Shown one piece after another: positions 1 to 6,370 of a DNA stretch of 9,099 nt. Numbering within the stretch: position 1 is the first letter of the stretch; each line of letters opens with the position of its first letter. Source of the DNA: Ruminococcaceae bacterium UBA5408 (lineage in GTDB: Bacteria; Bacillota; Clostridia; Oscillospirales; Acutalibacteraceae); assembly GCA_002407645.1 (NCBI GenBank), contig DHNU01000047.1, forward strand, positions 11,624 through 20,722, given 5' to 3'. The position numbers and the translations under genes were made by a program. The notes beneath the pieces are model-generated. The model did not search any database. It saw only the letters and a program-made list of their open reading frames with translations, and was not told where the DNA came from.

Positions 1-749
1 ACAAAAATAGATTTAAGCGCAGGAATCAATGTGTCATGGTTGATAACCAAAACTATAATACACCCAACGACATAAAATATTGCCATAAAAGGTACAAGCT
101 TTTCAGTCAATGATGCAATTCTCTTAATGCCGCCAAGAAAAGTAAACGCCGCAATCCCTGCAACTATAAAGCCTATGTATAGCGGATTTATCCCAAAAGC
201 CGTATAAAAAGCTTGACCAATTGAGTTAGACTGCACCATGTTACCAGTAAAGCCTAAAGCAAAAATTATAGCCAACGAAAAAAATCCTGCAAGAAATTTT
301 CCAAACTTACCTTTAAAACAAGCCCTAATGTAATAAATAGGCCCGCCTCTAACTTCACCGTCTTCACTTACCTGCTTATATTTTTGAGCAAGTACAGCCT
401 CCCCGTAGTTTGTCGACATACCAAAAAATGCAGACAGCCACATCCAAAATATAGCACCGGGTCCACCGGAATATAAGGCAGTCGCACAGCCCGCAATATT
501 GCCTGTGCCGATTTGCGCCGCAATTGCAGTTGTCAGCGCTTGGAAAGAGGACATTCCGTCTTTGCCTGCCTTTTCACCATTTAAACTGAATGTACCGAAT
601 AGTCTGCGACAGCCTGCACCAAACTTGCGAATCTGTACAAAGTTCGTGCGTACTGTAAAGAGTACACCTGTTCCAATAAGTAAAAAGAGCAGAATATTAT
701 TCCACACAAAGCCACTGATTTCATTAATTAACTTCGAAAATTCTTCCAT
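1..749 (-). CDS. AGCS-family sodium(proton):alanine/glycine symporter, N-terminal part (runs off left edge)
   Basis: Secondary transporter of the inner membrane that imports a small neutral amino acid together with Na+ or H+. It was found by translating the minus strand from the ATG at 749; 249 codons are open to the window edge, about half of the usual 450-480 residues. The protein shows a first membrane segment at about residues 17-33, then the family signature at about 64-104: GKDGMSSFQAL, IGTGNIAG (80-87) and GGPGAIFWMW (95-104). More hydrophobic segments lie at about 152-170, 189-207 and 217-236. An AAGGGG-type ribosome binding site at 761-766 lies about 11 bases upstream and supports this start. 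The gene sits behind a glycine riboswitch, so glycine is the most likely substrate; alanine is the alternative, since family members take either. The C-terminal half is not in the window. Confidence 0.95.
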   Translation of the reverse strand, partial: MEEFSKLINEISGFVWNNILLFLLIGTGVLFTVRTNFVQIRKFGAGCRRLFGTFSLNGEKAGKDGMSSFQALTTAIAAQIGTGNIAGCATALYSGGPGAIFWMWLSAFFGMSTNYGEAVLAQKYKQVSEDGEVRGGPIYYIRACFKGKFGKFLAGFFSLAIIFALGFTGNMVQSNSIGQAFYTAFGINPLYIGFIVAGIAAFTFLGGIKRIASLTEKLVPFMAIFYVVGCIIVLVINHDTLIPALKSIF

Positions 750-760
750 TTATAAATAAT

Positions 761-768
761 CCCCTTCT
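761..768 (-). promoter_or_regulatory. Ribosome binding site of the AGCS symporter gene
   Basis: The minus strand reads AGAAGGGG, ending 11 bases before the ATG at 749. It lies downstream of the terminator hairpin, so the hairpin controls whether transcription reaches it rather than masking it. Confidence 0.7.
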
Positions 769-781
769 CTTTTCCGACAAC

Positions 782-813
782 AAAAAGGCTAAACCATGTT
801 TCCATGATTTAGC
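782..813 (-). terminator. Intrinsic terminator of the glycine riboswitch expression platform
   Basis: In minus-strand sense, GCTAAATCATG (813-803) pairs with CATGGTTTAGC (798-788). This makes an 11-bp stem with one T-G wobble, closing a GAAA tetraloop (802-799), and is followed by a C and five T residues (786-782). It lies between the riboswitch and the ribosome binding site, as expected for a transcriptional switch. Glycine riboswitches ahead of efflux or breakdown genes are usually ON switches and those ahead of uptake genes can be OFF switches. I could not see a clear antiterminator pairing that would decide the sign here. Confidence 0.88.
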
Positions 814-861
814 TCTAAATTCCAGACAAATAAAGGCTCAAAAGCCGTTATCTGCTTAAAA

Positions 862-1027
862 CTCTGTCCTTTTGCCTGAGAGATTAACGCAAATAAAATT
901 GCGCCTTGCACCTTCGGCACCCGTTTAAGACGGGATTCTTCAGAGCCACATCCATTCATAGTCGCTACCCTATAGGGTAACCTGAGAGTTTCGCTCCTTC
1001 GGCAGACCGCAGTCATTTTCCTACGAA
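862..1027 (-). promoter_or_regulatory. Tandem glycine riboswitch (two aptamers)
   Basis: Cis-acting RNA in the leader of the AGCS transporter gene that binds glycine and controls the downstream terminator. In minus-strand sense, aptamer 1 (1027-955) is closed by TTCGTAG (1027-1021) pairing with CTATGAA (961-955) and holds the conserved GCCGAAGGAGC (1003-993) and CTCTCAGG (988-981). Aptamer 2 (945-862) is closed by CTCTG (945-941) pairing with CAGAG (866-862). It holds a CCCG/CGGG stem around 934-918, GTGCCGAAGGTGC (920-908), a GCAA/TTGC stem, and CTCTCAGGCAAAAGGACAG. A short linker joins the two, as in glycine riboswitches of the RF00504 type. Aptamer 1 is unusually compact: it has only a minimal P3 arm and carries a small extra hairpin at 966-979. 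Identification rests on the motif pairs and the transporter context. Confidence 0.93.
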
Positions 1028-1060
1028 CTTCACTTGTCGGTATATATTATTTTTCGTCTA

Positions 1061-1089
1061 ATTTTAACATAATGCTATGTAACTGTCAA
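1061..1089 (-). promoter_or_regulatory. SigA-type promoter of the riboswitch-AGCS transcript
   Basis: In minus-strand sense, a perfect -35 box TTGACA (1089-1084), a 17-base spacer and a -10 box TAAAAT (1066-1061). Transcription should start near 1054, about 27 bases before aptamer 1. It begins only 25 bases past the stop codon of the histidine kinase gene, so the transporter has its own transcript. I see no convincing terminator for the kinase gene in between, only a weak TGTCA/TGACA inverted repeat that overlaps the -35 box. Confidence 0.85.
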
Positions 1090-1114
1090 CACAACACTGA
1101 CAAACTTATACGTC

Positions 1115-2848
1115 TTACAAATCTGTCTTTTGCGATATATTATTTGTCGGAATTTTAAGAGTAACTTTTGTACCGCGGTTTATTTCGCTATTATATGTAA
1201 GCCCATAGTTTTCTCCATAGTAAAGCTGAACACGCCGCTGAACATTCTGTACGCCGTAGCCATTGCTCTCTTTCTCAAGCAAATGCTCCAAATCTTCCTG
1301 TGAAATACCGCAGCCGTTGTCTTCTACTGTAAAAATCAATTGATTTTCTTCTTGAGTACCGGAAATTCTTATCTGTCCTTTACCGGGCGTAACCTTGTGG
1401 TCAATCCCATGCACAATCGCATTTTCTACTAAAGGCTGTAAAAGTAAATTCGGCATTTTATAATCTTTAATGATTGGATTGAGTTCTTCAAATACTTCAA
1501 ATGAATAGCTGTGCATAATGAGCTGAATCTTTACATAGGAAATCGTGTTCGTCCATTCATCAGAAACCGATATATGACTATGTCCACGGTTCAGCGTTGT
1601 GCGGTAAAATGTAGAAAGAAGCTGCGCCATGTCGCTGATATCATCCTGCCCCGCCAAAATTGCCTTACTGTTAATCAATGACAGGCTGTTATAAAAGAAA
1701 TGCGGTTTTATTTGCGCCTGCAGCGCCTTCATTTCATATTCCTGACGGACAATTTTATTTTTATATACTTCATTTACCAAATACTGCAATTTTTTCACCA
1801 TGGCACGAAACTGTTTAACCAGAACACCGATTTCATCGTTTCGCGGCAGGATTTTCGGTAGATTTAAAGATAAATCGCCCTGTTCGATTTGCTGCATGTT
1901 ATTCGTCAGGTTCTCAAGAGGACGAACAACCGCTTTGGATAAAAAATAAGTGAGTAAATACAGCAGAAGCGTGCAGCAAACAGCAACCAGCAGAACGGTA
2001 AAAGTAATCTGCCTCGTATTTACGCTGATTGTGTGAAGCGGGCGGTACAGGTATAAAGACCACCCTTCGGCAGGAATCTCATAGCGTGCACTGAGGAATG
2101 TCTTCGAAAGACTGCCATCCTTTATTTGAGCCAGCACATTGTCAATCGGTAATTTCAATTGATTATCCTCAAAATCCTGGTAGGAATAAATGATATCTCC
2201 GTTCTCATCCAATAATATCAATCCGAAATCCTCATCGAATAAGGAATCCATCTGTGAGAAAATCTTCTTGTAATCGACATGAATACATACAAAGTTTTCG
2301 GAATTGGTGTGGCCGGAAAAGACGGGGCTGTACAGTGTCATCATTTTCTTTTCTGCGGAGATATAAAAATTGGGCTGCTTTGCACGTTTTGCTTTGCTGT
2401 ACCATGGGAATTGTTTTACCTCGTCGATTGGTTTTACGGTATTTCCATGTCGATAAAGGTTCGAAGAAGTGTACAGTGTGCCTGAAATAATATCATGGTT
2501 CAGCATACAAACAGTTGCAAAAAGCGGGTCAATCATGTCCCTATATGCAATATACATCTCATAGTTATTCGAATATTTCTGACTGACTGCCTGTCCTATG
2601 CTTTCGTTCCATGCAATATGAGAAATCACATTGTGACAGGTTTCGAATCTTTCCTGCATGGTAGCGGCCGCCTGTCCGGCGGTTTCCGTCAATGCCTGTT
2701 TTTCACGATTTATAAGTAACGTGTGGATTTGTCCATAGCAAAACGCTCCCAGCACCAGCACCGGCAGTAATCCTGAGACAAGACAAACAAGGGAAATCTT
2801 CCGACGAAAATTCAAGTTGCGATACCATACGGATAATTTATGCAGCAT
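1115..2848 (-). CDS. YesM-type sensor histidine kinase (dCache, HAMP, His_kinase, HATPase_c)
   Basis: Membrane sensor kinase of 577 residues, a usual length for YesM-type kinases of Firmicutes that sense extracellular sugars. After a short basic N-terminus come membrane segment 1 (about 18-39), an extracellular region (about 40-278) with the FPWYSKA motif near 147-153 typical of dCache domains, and membrane segment 2 (about 281-303). A HAMP linker follows (about 304-357). The His_kinase motif is QAQIKPHFFYNSL, with phosphoacceptor H383; many relatives have N where this one has K381. The ATPase domain has the N box LVENAIVHG (473-481), DNGCGI (510-515) and the glycine-rich NGYGVQNV (529-536). 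All catalytic elements look intact. The start ATG is preceded by TGAGGTG, which overlaps the TGA stop of the upstream regulator gene, so the two are probably translationally coupled. The ligand is unknown; the divergent sugar importer suggests an oligosaccharide or its binding protein. Confidence 0.95.
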   Translation of the reverse strand: MLHKLSVWYRNLNFRRKISLVCLVSGLLPVLVLGAFCYGQIHTLLINREKQALTETAGQAAATMQERFETCHNVISHIAWNESIGQAVSQKYSNNYEMYIAYRDMIDPLFATVCMLNHDIISGTLYTSSNLYRHGNTVKPIDEVKQFPWYSKAKRAKQPNFYISAEKKMMTLYSPVFSGHTNSENFVCIHVDYKKIFSQMDSLFDEDFGLILLDENGDIIYSYQDFEDNQLKLPIDNVLAQIKDGSLSKTFLSARYEIPAEGWSLYLYRPLHTISVNTRQITFTVLLVAVCCTLLLYLLTYFLSKAVVRPLENLTNNMQQIEQGDLSLNLPKILPRNDEIGVLVKQFRAMVKKLQYLVNEVYKNKIVRQEYEMKALQAQIKPHFFYNSLSLINSKAILAGQDDISDMAQLLSTFYRTTLNRGHSHISVSDEWTNTISYVKIQLIMHSYSFEVFEELNPIIKDYKMPNLLLQPLVENAIVHGIDHKVTPGKGQIRISGTQEENQLIFTVEDNGCGISQEDLEHLLEKESNGYGVQNVQRRVQLYYGENYGLTYNSEINRGTKVTLKIPTNNISQKTDL

Positions 2849-2857
2849 AAGTACACC

Positions 2858-3748
2858 TCAATGTGCCGATTGCCGGAATGAATCCGGTGTTTCGCCAAAA
2901 TTCTCACGAAAACTGCGGCAGAAATAGGAAAAATTCGAGTAACCTACTTTTTTACAAATATCCTGAATTCTCTGATTTGTGCCAAGCAGAAGCTCCTTTG
3001 CTTTTTCCATTCGAAGATTCTTGATATATTTATTGATTCCGCATCCTGTTTCGCGGATAAACAGGTCGCTCAGATAACGTGGGGACAAAAACACCTGCTC
3101 TGCCAATCGCTCCAGACTGAGATCTTTTTCATAATGATTTTGTATGTATTGCTGTACAAGATAAATCGCGTGCTTAGGGGAATCCTGTTCATCTTCCAGC
3201 TTTTTCACCACTTGGCTGAGAATATCGGAAATGATAGCCTGAATATCTGAAAAATGTTGGCATAAGAAAATTTGTTCCACAACTTTCTGCTGCGACTGCT
3301 GCGGACACGAAGGTAAAACGCGGTACAAGATTTCAGCAAGCTCCGAAAAGATGTAGCGAACATAAATATGCGACTGGTTTTGTTTTTTCTGGTATTTTTG
3401 AAATAAAATATGGATAGTTTTCTTTAAGATGTAAGCGTCGTTATAACGGATTGCTTTTTCAACGGATTGCATCAGCGCGTCGTCCTGCTGATGCGCGTCC
3501 TGTCTAATACTGTTTTCCTCATGAATGGGATAGAGATAAATATCTGTGTAAAAGAAACGGTCTTCCAGCGCCTGTTCCGCCTGCTCATATGCGGTTGGAA
3601 TTGATTTTGCTCCCCTCAAAGGGTCGCCAACGGAAATATAACAAGGTTTGCCGCAAACATTTGAAAGCTGCTGCTGCAGGGATTGGGCGCTTTTTCGGAC
3701 AGAAAGCGAAGACGTTCTGATTTTTTTAGGAGTACAAGGCTTTGACAT
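2858..3748 (-). CDS. AraC-type DNA-binding output fragment of the YesN-type response regulator
   Basis: The C-terminal 296 codons of the broken regulator. The true regulator reading enters this frame at the A7 run (3727-3721), so the ATG at 3748 is probably not a natural start; there is no clear ribosome binding site before it. The fragment holds the late middle-region signature CYISVGDPL...SIPTAYEQAEQALEDRFFY (about residues 37-72). The AraC double helix-turn-helix occupies the last 100 residues or so: LSLERLAEQVFLSPRYLSDLF for the first reading unit and IQDICKKVGYSNFSYFCRSF for the second. It ends in TGA, which overlaps the kinase ribosome binding site. The middle piece of the regulator (about 3728-3886) lies in a third frame and begins LEEYQCLFLQQFDSDTF. 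Confidence 0.8.
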   Translation of the reverse strand: MSKPCTPKKIRTSSLSVRKSAQSLQQQLSNVCGKPCYISVGDPLRGAKSIPTAYEQAEQALEDRFFYTDIYLYPIHEENSIRQDAHQQDDALMQSVEKAIRYNDAYILKKTIHILFQKYQKKQNQSHIYVRYIFSELAEILYRVLPSCPQQSQQKVVEQIFLCQHFSDIQAIISDILSQVVKKLEDEQDSPKHAIYLVQQYIQNHYEKDLSLERLAEQVFLSPRYLSDLFIRETGCGINKYIKNLRMEKAKELLLGTNQRIQDICKKVGYSNFSYFCRSFRENFGETPDSFRQSAH

Positions 3749-3878
3749 GGGTTTAAATTCAGAAAATGGTAAGGCCGCTCTACTAATGCTGCTGAAATGG
3801 CTTTCTCAAAAAAGCTCTGCGGGTTTCGGTCGAAAGTGTCACTATCAAACTGCTGCAGGAACAAGCATTGGTATTCCT

Positions 3879-4400
3879 CTAAAAAAGCAGTTCCGGCGTG
3901 CCGTATTCTTCACGCAGAGTTTCCACGCTTACGCCATTCAGCAGACGGGAAAGAATATGATTACGCATATAAGAAACAGTCATGGACTGTTTCTGGCGGA
4001 TACATTTTTGGTCATCCAGTTTTTGCAAAGTGTTTTGGATAGTTTTTCTGAATTCTTCCGGATGAATAGGCTTTAAAATATAATCCACTGCCCCCAGCGT
4101 GAGCGCCTCTTTTGCATAAGCAAAATCATCGTAACCGCTGAAAAACAGTATTTGAATATTCGGATACAGTTCCCGCGCTTTGGCCGCCAAATCCGTTCCG
4201 TACAAAAAGGGCATACGCACGTCGGTGAAAAGGATGTCTGTCTGCTGCTTTTTCAGCAAATTCAACGCATCCCGTCCATTTTCAGCTTCTAAAATATTCA
4301 GTTGAAATCCGTATTTCTTTAATAAAAAACAAACTACATCTCGTTCATCTTTTTCATCGTCAACAATCAGAATTCGGTACATCCTATTCACATCTTTCAT
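3879..4400 (-). CDS. Receiver-domain fragment of the YesN-type response regulator
   Basis: The first 173 residues of the broken regulator. The receiver domain runs from about residue 7 to 125, with the acidic pair D14-D15, phosphoacceptor D60 in FTDVRMP, S88 in FFSGYDDF and the conserved K110 in YILKP. All residues needed for phosphotransfer are present. After it comes the start of the middle region (SMTVSYMRNHILSRLL), then the frame stops at TAG right after a T6 run. Start choice is uncertain: the ATG at 4400 lies about 8 bases from the predicted transcription start, while the in-frame ATG at 4382 (MYRILIVDD) matches the usual receiver start. Neither has a good ribosome binding site. As it stands, the product would be a stand-alone receiver with no DNA-binding domain. 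Confidence 0.8.
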   Translation of the reverse strand: MKDVNRMYRILIVDDEKDERDVVCFLLKKYGFQLNILEAENGRDALNLLKKQQTDILFTDVRMPFLYGTDLAAKARELYPNIQILFFSGYDDFAYAKEALTLGAVDYILKPIHPEEFRKTIQNTLQKLDDQKCIRQKQSMTVSYMRNHILSRLLNGVSVETLREEYGTPELLF

Positions 4401-4414
4401 TCATCATATTTTTA

Positions 4415-4443
4415 ATTATAATATTCAATCGGAAGGATTTCAA
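4415..4443 (-). promoter_or_regulatory. SigA-type promoter of the regulator-kinase operon
   Basis: In minus-strand sense, -35 TTGAAA (4443-4438), a 17-base spacer and a perfect -10 TATAAT (4420-4415). The predicted start is near 4408. This leaves only a very short leader before the ATG at 4400, or about 25 bases before the ATG at 4382, which favours the second start. Confidence 0.8.
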
Positions 4444-4470
4444 ATCTAAAATAAAAGGAACAGGAAAATA

Positions 4471-4566
4471 GTACATAAAGCAGGATTCTTTATCATTTAC
4501 GGAATGTGTTTTCAAGGATATAATTTAAGTGTACACAAAATGTTGAGCAATTTAGCGTACATAATT
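4471..4566. promoter_or_regulatory. Candidate regulator-binding repeats GTACA(T/C)AA between the divergent promoters
   Basis: Three copies on the plus strand: GTACATAAAG (4471-4480), GTACACAAAA (4531-4540) and GTACATAATT (4557-4566). The middle copy is part of the perfect palindrome GTGTACAC (4529-4536) at the predicted start of the importer transcript. The first lies 16 bases ahead of the importer -35 box, a possible activator position. That these bind the neighbouring AraC-type regulator is inference only; in AT-rich DNA such short words can recur by chance. Confidence 0.3.
4496..4524 (+). promoter_or_regulatory. SigA-type promoter of the sugar importer operon
   Basis: -35 TTTACG (4496-4501, four of six matches), a 17-base spacer and a perfect -10 TATAAT (4519-4524), giving a start near 4531 and a leader of about 66 bases. 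The weak -35 box fits a promoter that needs an activator, as expected for a YesN-controlled operon. A TTGACA at 4565-4570 has no -10 box at the right distance. Confidence 0.7.
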
Positions 4567-4596
4567 GACAAAAACATGTATATAGGAGGAAGAAAA

Positions 4597-6309
4597 ATGT
4601 CTAAATTGAATGGGTATGGAAAACGGATTACCGCGCTGGCTTTAGTGGCAGCGATGACTGTTTCTTTTACTGCGTGCGGTGGAAAAAACGATGCAGAAAA
4701 TGCTTCGCAGCCAGCTGTCTCCAAAGTGTCGGATCCGATGGCGAAGTATGACCAGCCGGTTACAATGAATGTTGGACGCCAAATCGGTACCAATGCACGT
4801 CTTCCCAAAGGGGATACATTTGAGAATAACGCGTACACACGAACACTAAAAGATAAGCTGAACATCGTCATCAAGGACGCTTTTGAAGCGAACGGCGAGG
4901 ATTATGACCGTCAGGTTTCCCTGGCGATGACCGGAAACAGCCTTCCGGATATGTTAGTAGTAGACAGCAGAAATGATTTGAAAGAAATGGTGGAAAATGA
5001 TCAGATTGCGGATTTAACCGATGTCTACAACAGCTATGCAAGCGATAAAATCAAGGAAATATATGATTCCTATAAAGATGTATTCAGCGGCGGTGCTTTT
5101 GATAAATGTACTTTTGACGGAAAAATCATGGGTTTACCGGATGTAACCGGAGATTCCGGTTCCAATATTGTTTGGGTTCGTCAGGATTGGGCAGACAAAC
5201 TTGGCATTAAATTGGATGAGGACGGCGACGGATGCCTTAAACTGGATGAGCTGAAAAGCCTCGCGAAACAGTTCGTGGAAAAAGACCCGGGTGGAACCGG
5301 AAAACCGGTAGGTATCCCAGTACAGCCGTATCCGACCAACGGGGATAACGACGGCGGTTCTTTTACCCTCACAGGAATTGCCAATGCGTTTAATGCTTTC
5401 CCAAAGCGTTGGCAGAAAGATGCGAACGGAAAAGTTGTATATGGTACGACTACCAATGAAACAAAAGAATTTTTGACAACCATGGCCGGCTGGTTTAAAG
5501 AAGGGATTATCGACCCACAGGCCGGAACACGTACATGGGACGATTGCCAAGGGTTGCTCGTAAACGGTCAGACGGGGATTGCATTCGGTATGTGGCATAT
5601 GCCGGACTGGTGCCTCAATCAGGTAAAGGAAAAGGATCCCAAAGCTGAATTCCATTGCTATGCAATTGCAGATAAAAACAATAAAGTCAACTTTATGCAC
5701 GTAGCGCCGCACGAAAAGTACGTGGTCGTACGCAAAGGATATGAACATCCTGAAGCGGTGATTAAGATTCTGAATCTTTTTTACGACCAGTTAAAGGGGA
5801 AAAATGCTTCCACCGTAATGCCGAATATTGACGAAGCCTTGAAAATGGATGACTCAACAAGACCAATCAATATTGAACTTTTGGATGCCGATTTCTACCT
5901 ACGCAGTTACGAGCAGATTATGGCCGGTGCAAAAGACAAATCGAAAATAGATGATATCGACGTTACCGCAGATAAGCTATATGCTAAGGAAATTGCGAAT
6001 TATAACAAAGACCCCAAGGCGGCTACAACTCAGGAGTGGAGCCATTACAATTCTCGTGTATTCGGCCTTGGCCTTTATCATAGCCTAACCCAAAAAAATA
6101 TGTTTAACTGGCAGATTCCAGCCTTTACCGGAACAACAGATTCCATGGAATCCATGTGGACGAATCTTGATAAATTGGAAAATGAAGCTACGATTAAAAT
6201 TATTACCGGAGCGGAACAGCCCAGCTATTTCGATACCTTTGTAAAGGATTGGAAGGCTCAGGGCGGCGATCAGATTACAAGTGAAATTGAAAAGCAGGCC
6301 GAAAAGTAG
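4597..6309 (+). CDS. Extracellular solute-binding lipoprotein of a carbohydrate ABC importer
   Basis: Binding protein that captures a sugar or oligosaccharide outside the cell and hands it to the two permeases downstream. It has 570 residues, the usual size for binding proteins paired with LplB/YtcP permeases. A lipoprotein signal peptide has a basic start (K9-R10), a hydrophobic stretch at about 11-24 and a lipobox-like FTAC, so C27 should be lipidated. Family features are DMLVVDSRNDL, the GLPDVTGDSGSNIVWVRQDWADKLGI segment (about residues 178-204), and the DPGGTGKPVG turn (about 230-239). Between the last two sits D207-EDGDGCLKLD-E218, which matches a 12-residue EF-hand calcium loop. The start was set at the ATG at 4597 because of the AGGAGGA at 4584-4590 and the signal peptide that follows; an upstream in-frame ATG at 4504 lies before the predicted transcription start. 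The substrate cannot be told from sequence, but the GH31 enzyme downstream hints at an alpha-linked glucoside or xyloside. Confidence 0.93.
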   Translation: MSKLNGYGKRITALALVAAMTVSFTACGGKNDAENASQPAVSKVSDPMAKYDQPVTMNVGRQIGTNARLPKGDTFENNAYTRTLKDKLNIVIKDAFEANGEDYDRQVSLAMTGNSLPDMLVVDSRNDLKEMVENDQIADLTDVYNSYASDKIKEIYDSYKDVFSGGAFDKCTFDGKIMGLPDVTGDSGSNIVWVRQDWADKLGIKLDEDGDGCLKLDELKSLAKQFVEKDPGGTGKPVGIPVQPYPTNGDNDGGSFTLTGIANAFNAFPKRWQKDANGKVVYGTTTNETKEFLTTMAGWFKEGIIDPQAGTRTWDDCQGLLVNGQTGIAFGMWHMPDWCLNQVKEKDPKAEFHCYAIADKNNKVNFMHVAPHEKYVVVRKGYEHPEAVIKILNLFYDQLKGKNASTVMPNIDEALKMDDSTRPINIELLDADFYLRSYEQIMAGAKDKSKIDDIDVTADKLYAKEIANYNKDPKAATTQEWSHYNSRVFGLGLYHSLTQKNMFNWQIPAFTGTTDSMESMWTNLDKLENEATIKIITGAEQPSYFDTFVKDWKAQGGDQITSEIEKQAEK

Positions 6310-6318
6310 AAAATAAAC

Positions 6319-6350
6319 GGGGGCTGTGGATAAAACACAGTCCCCATTTT
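6319..6350 (+). terminator. Hairpin attenuator between binding-protein and permease genes
   Basis: GGGGGCTGTG (6319-6328) pairs with CACAGTCCCC (6336-6345) to form a 10-bp stem with one G-T wobble and a 7-base loop, followed by ATTTTAT. The T run is short, so it is probably a leaky terminator or a 3' stabiliser. Its effect would be more binding protein than permease, a common layout in ABC importer operons. Confidence 0.75.
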
Positions 6351-6370
6351 ATACGGAGGAGGAATTCTGA

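Larger units (their letters stand above)
2858..4400 (-). pseudogene. YesN-type response regulator gene (REC + AraC HTH) broken by two homopolymer frameshifts
   Basis: Taken together, the span encodes a cytoplasmic DNA-binding response regulator of the YesN type: receiver, about 280-residue middle region, AraC-family helix-turn-helix. It is the partner of the kinase directly downstream. The frame breaks twice in coding sense: at T6 (3886-3881), where a TAG stop follows at once, and at A7 (3727-3721). Inserting one T and one A gives one uninterrupted frame of 514 codons, a normal length for this family. Across the first join it reads TPELLFLEEYQCLFLQQFDSD, and across the second SLVLLKKIRTSSLSVRKSAQSL. 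Conserved sequence is kept in all three segments, so any decay is recent. Homopolymer under-calling, true mutation, and -1 slippage (A_AAA_AAA lies in the correct phase at the second site) are all possible. Downstream, nine bases separate it from the kinase start. Confidence 0.88.

Noticed and set aside
499..759. Plus-strand reading frame of 86 codons
   Set aside because: It is antisense to the AGCS transporter, whose signature motifs are clear on the minus strand.
789..1016. Possible 75-residue minus-strand protein
   Set aside because: It lies across the two riboswitch aptamers and part of the terminator; the DNA is explained by conserved RNA structure and the protein resembles nothing.
1081..1110. 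Inverted repeat TGTCA/TGACA as terminator of the kinase gene
   Set aside because: The stem is only about five pairs with no T tract, and it overlaps the -35 box of the next promoter.
3648..4076. Plus-strand reading frame of 142 codons across the regulator break
   Set aside because: It is antisense to the regulator, has no ribosome binding site and shows no family features; the minus strand carries conserved receiver and AraC sequence.
4504..4596. Upstream extension of the solute-binding protein to an ATG at 4504
   Set aside because: It would begin before the predicted transcription start, and it would place 31 residues ahead of a good lipoprotein signal peptide that has its own AGGAGGA site.
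5134..5748. Minus-strand reading frame of 204 codons
   Set aside because: It is a mirror frame of the solute-binding protein gene, with no recognisable domain and no start signals.
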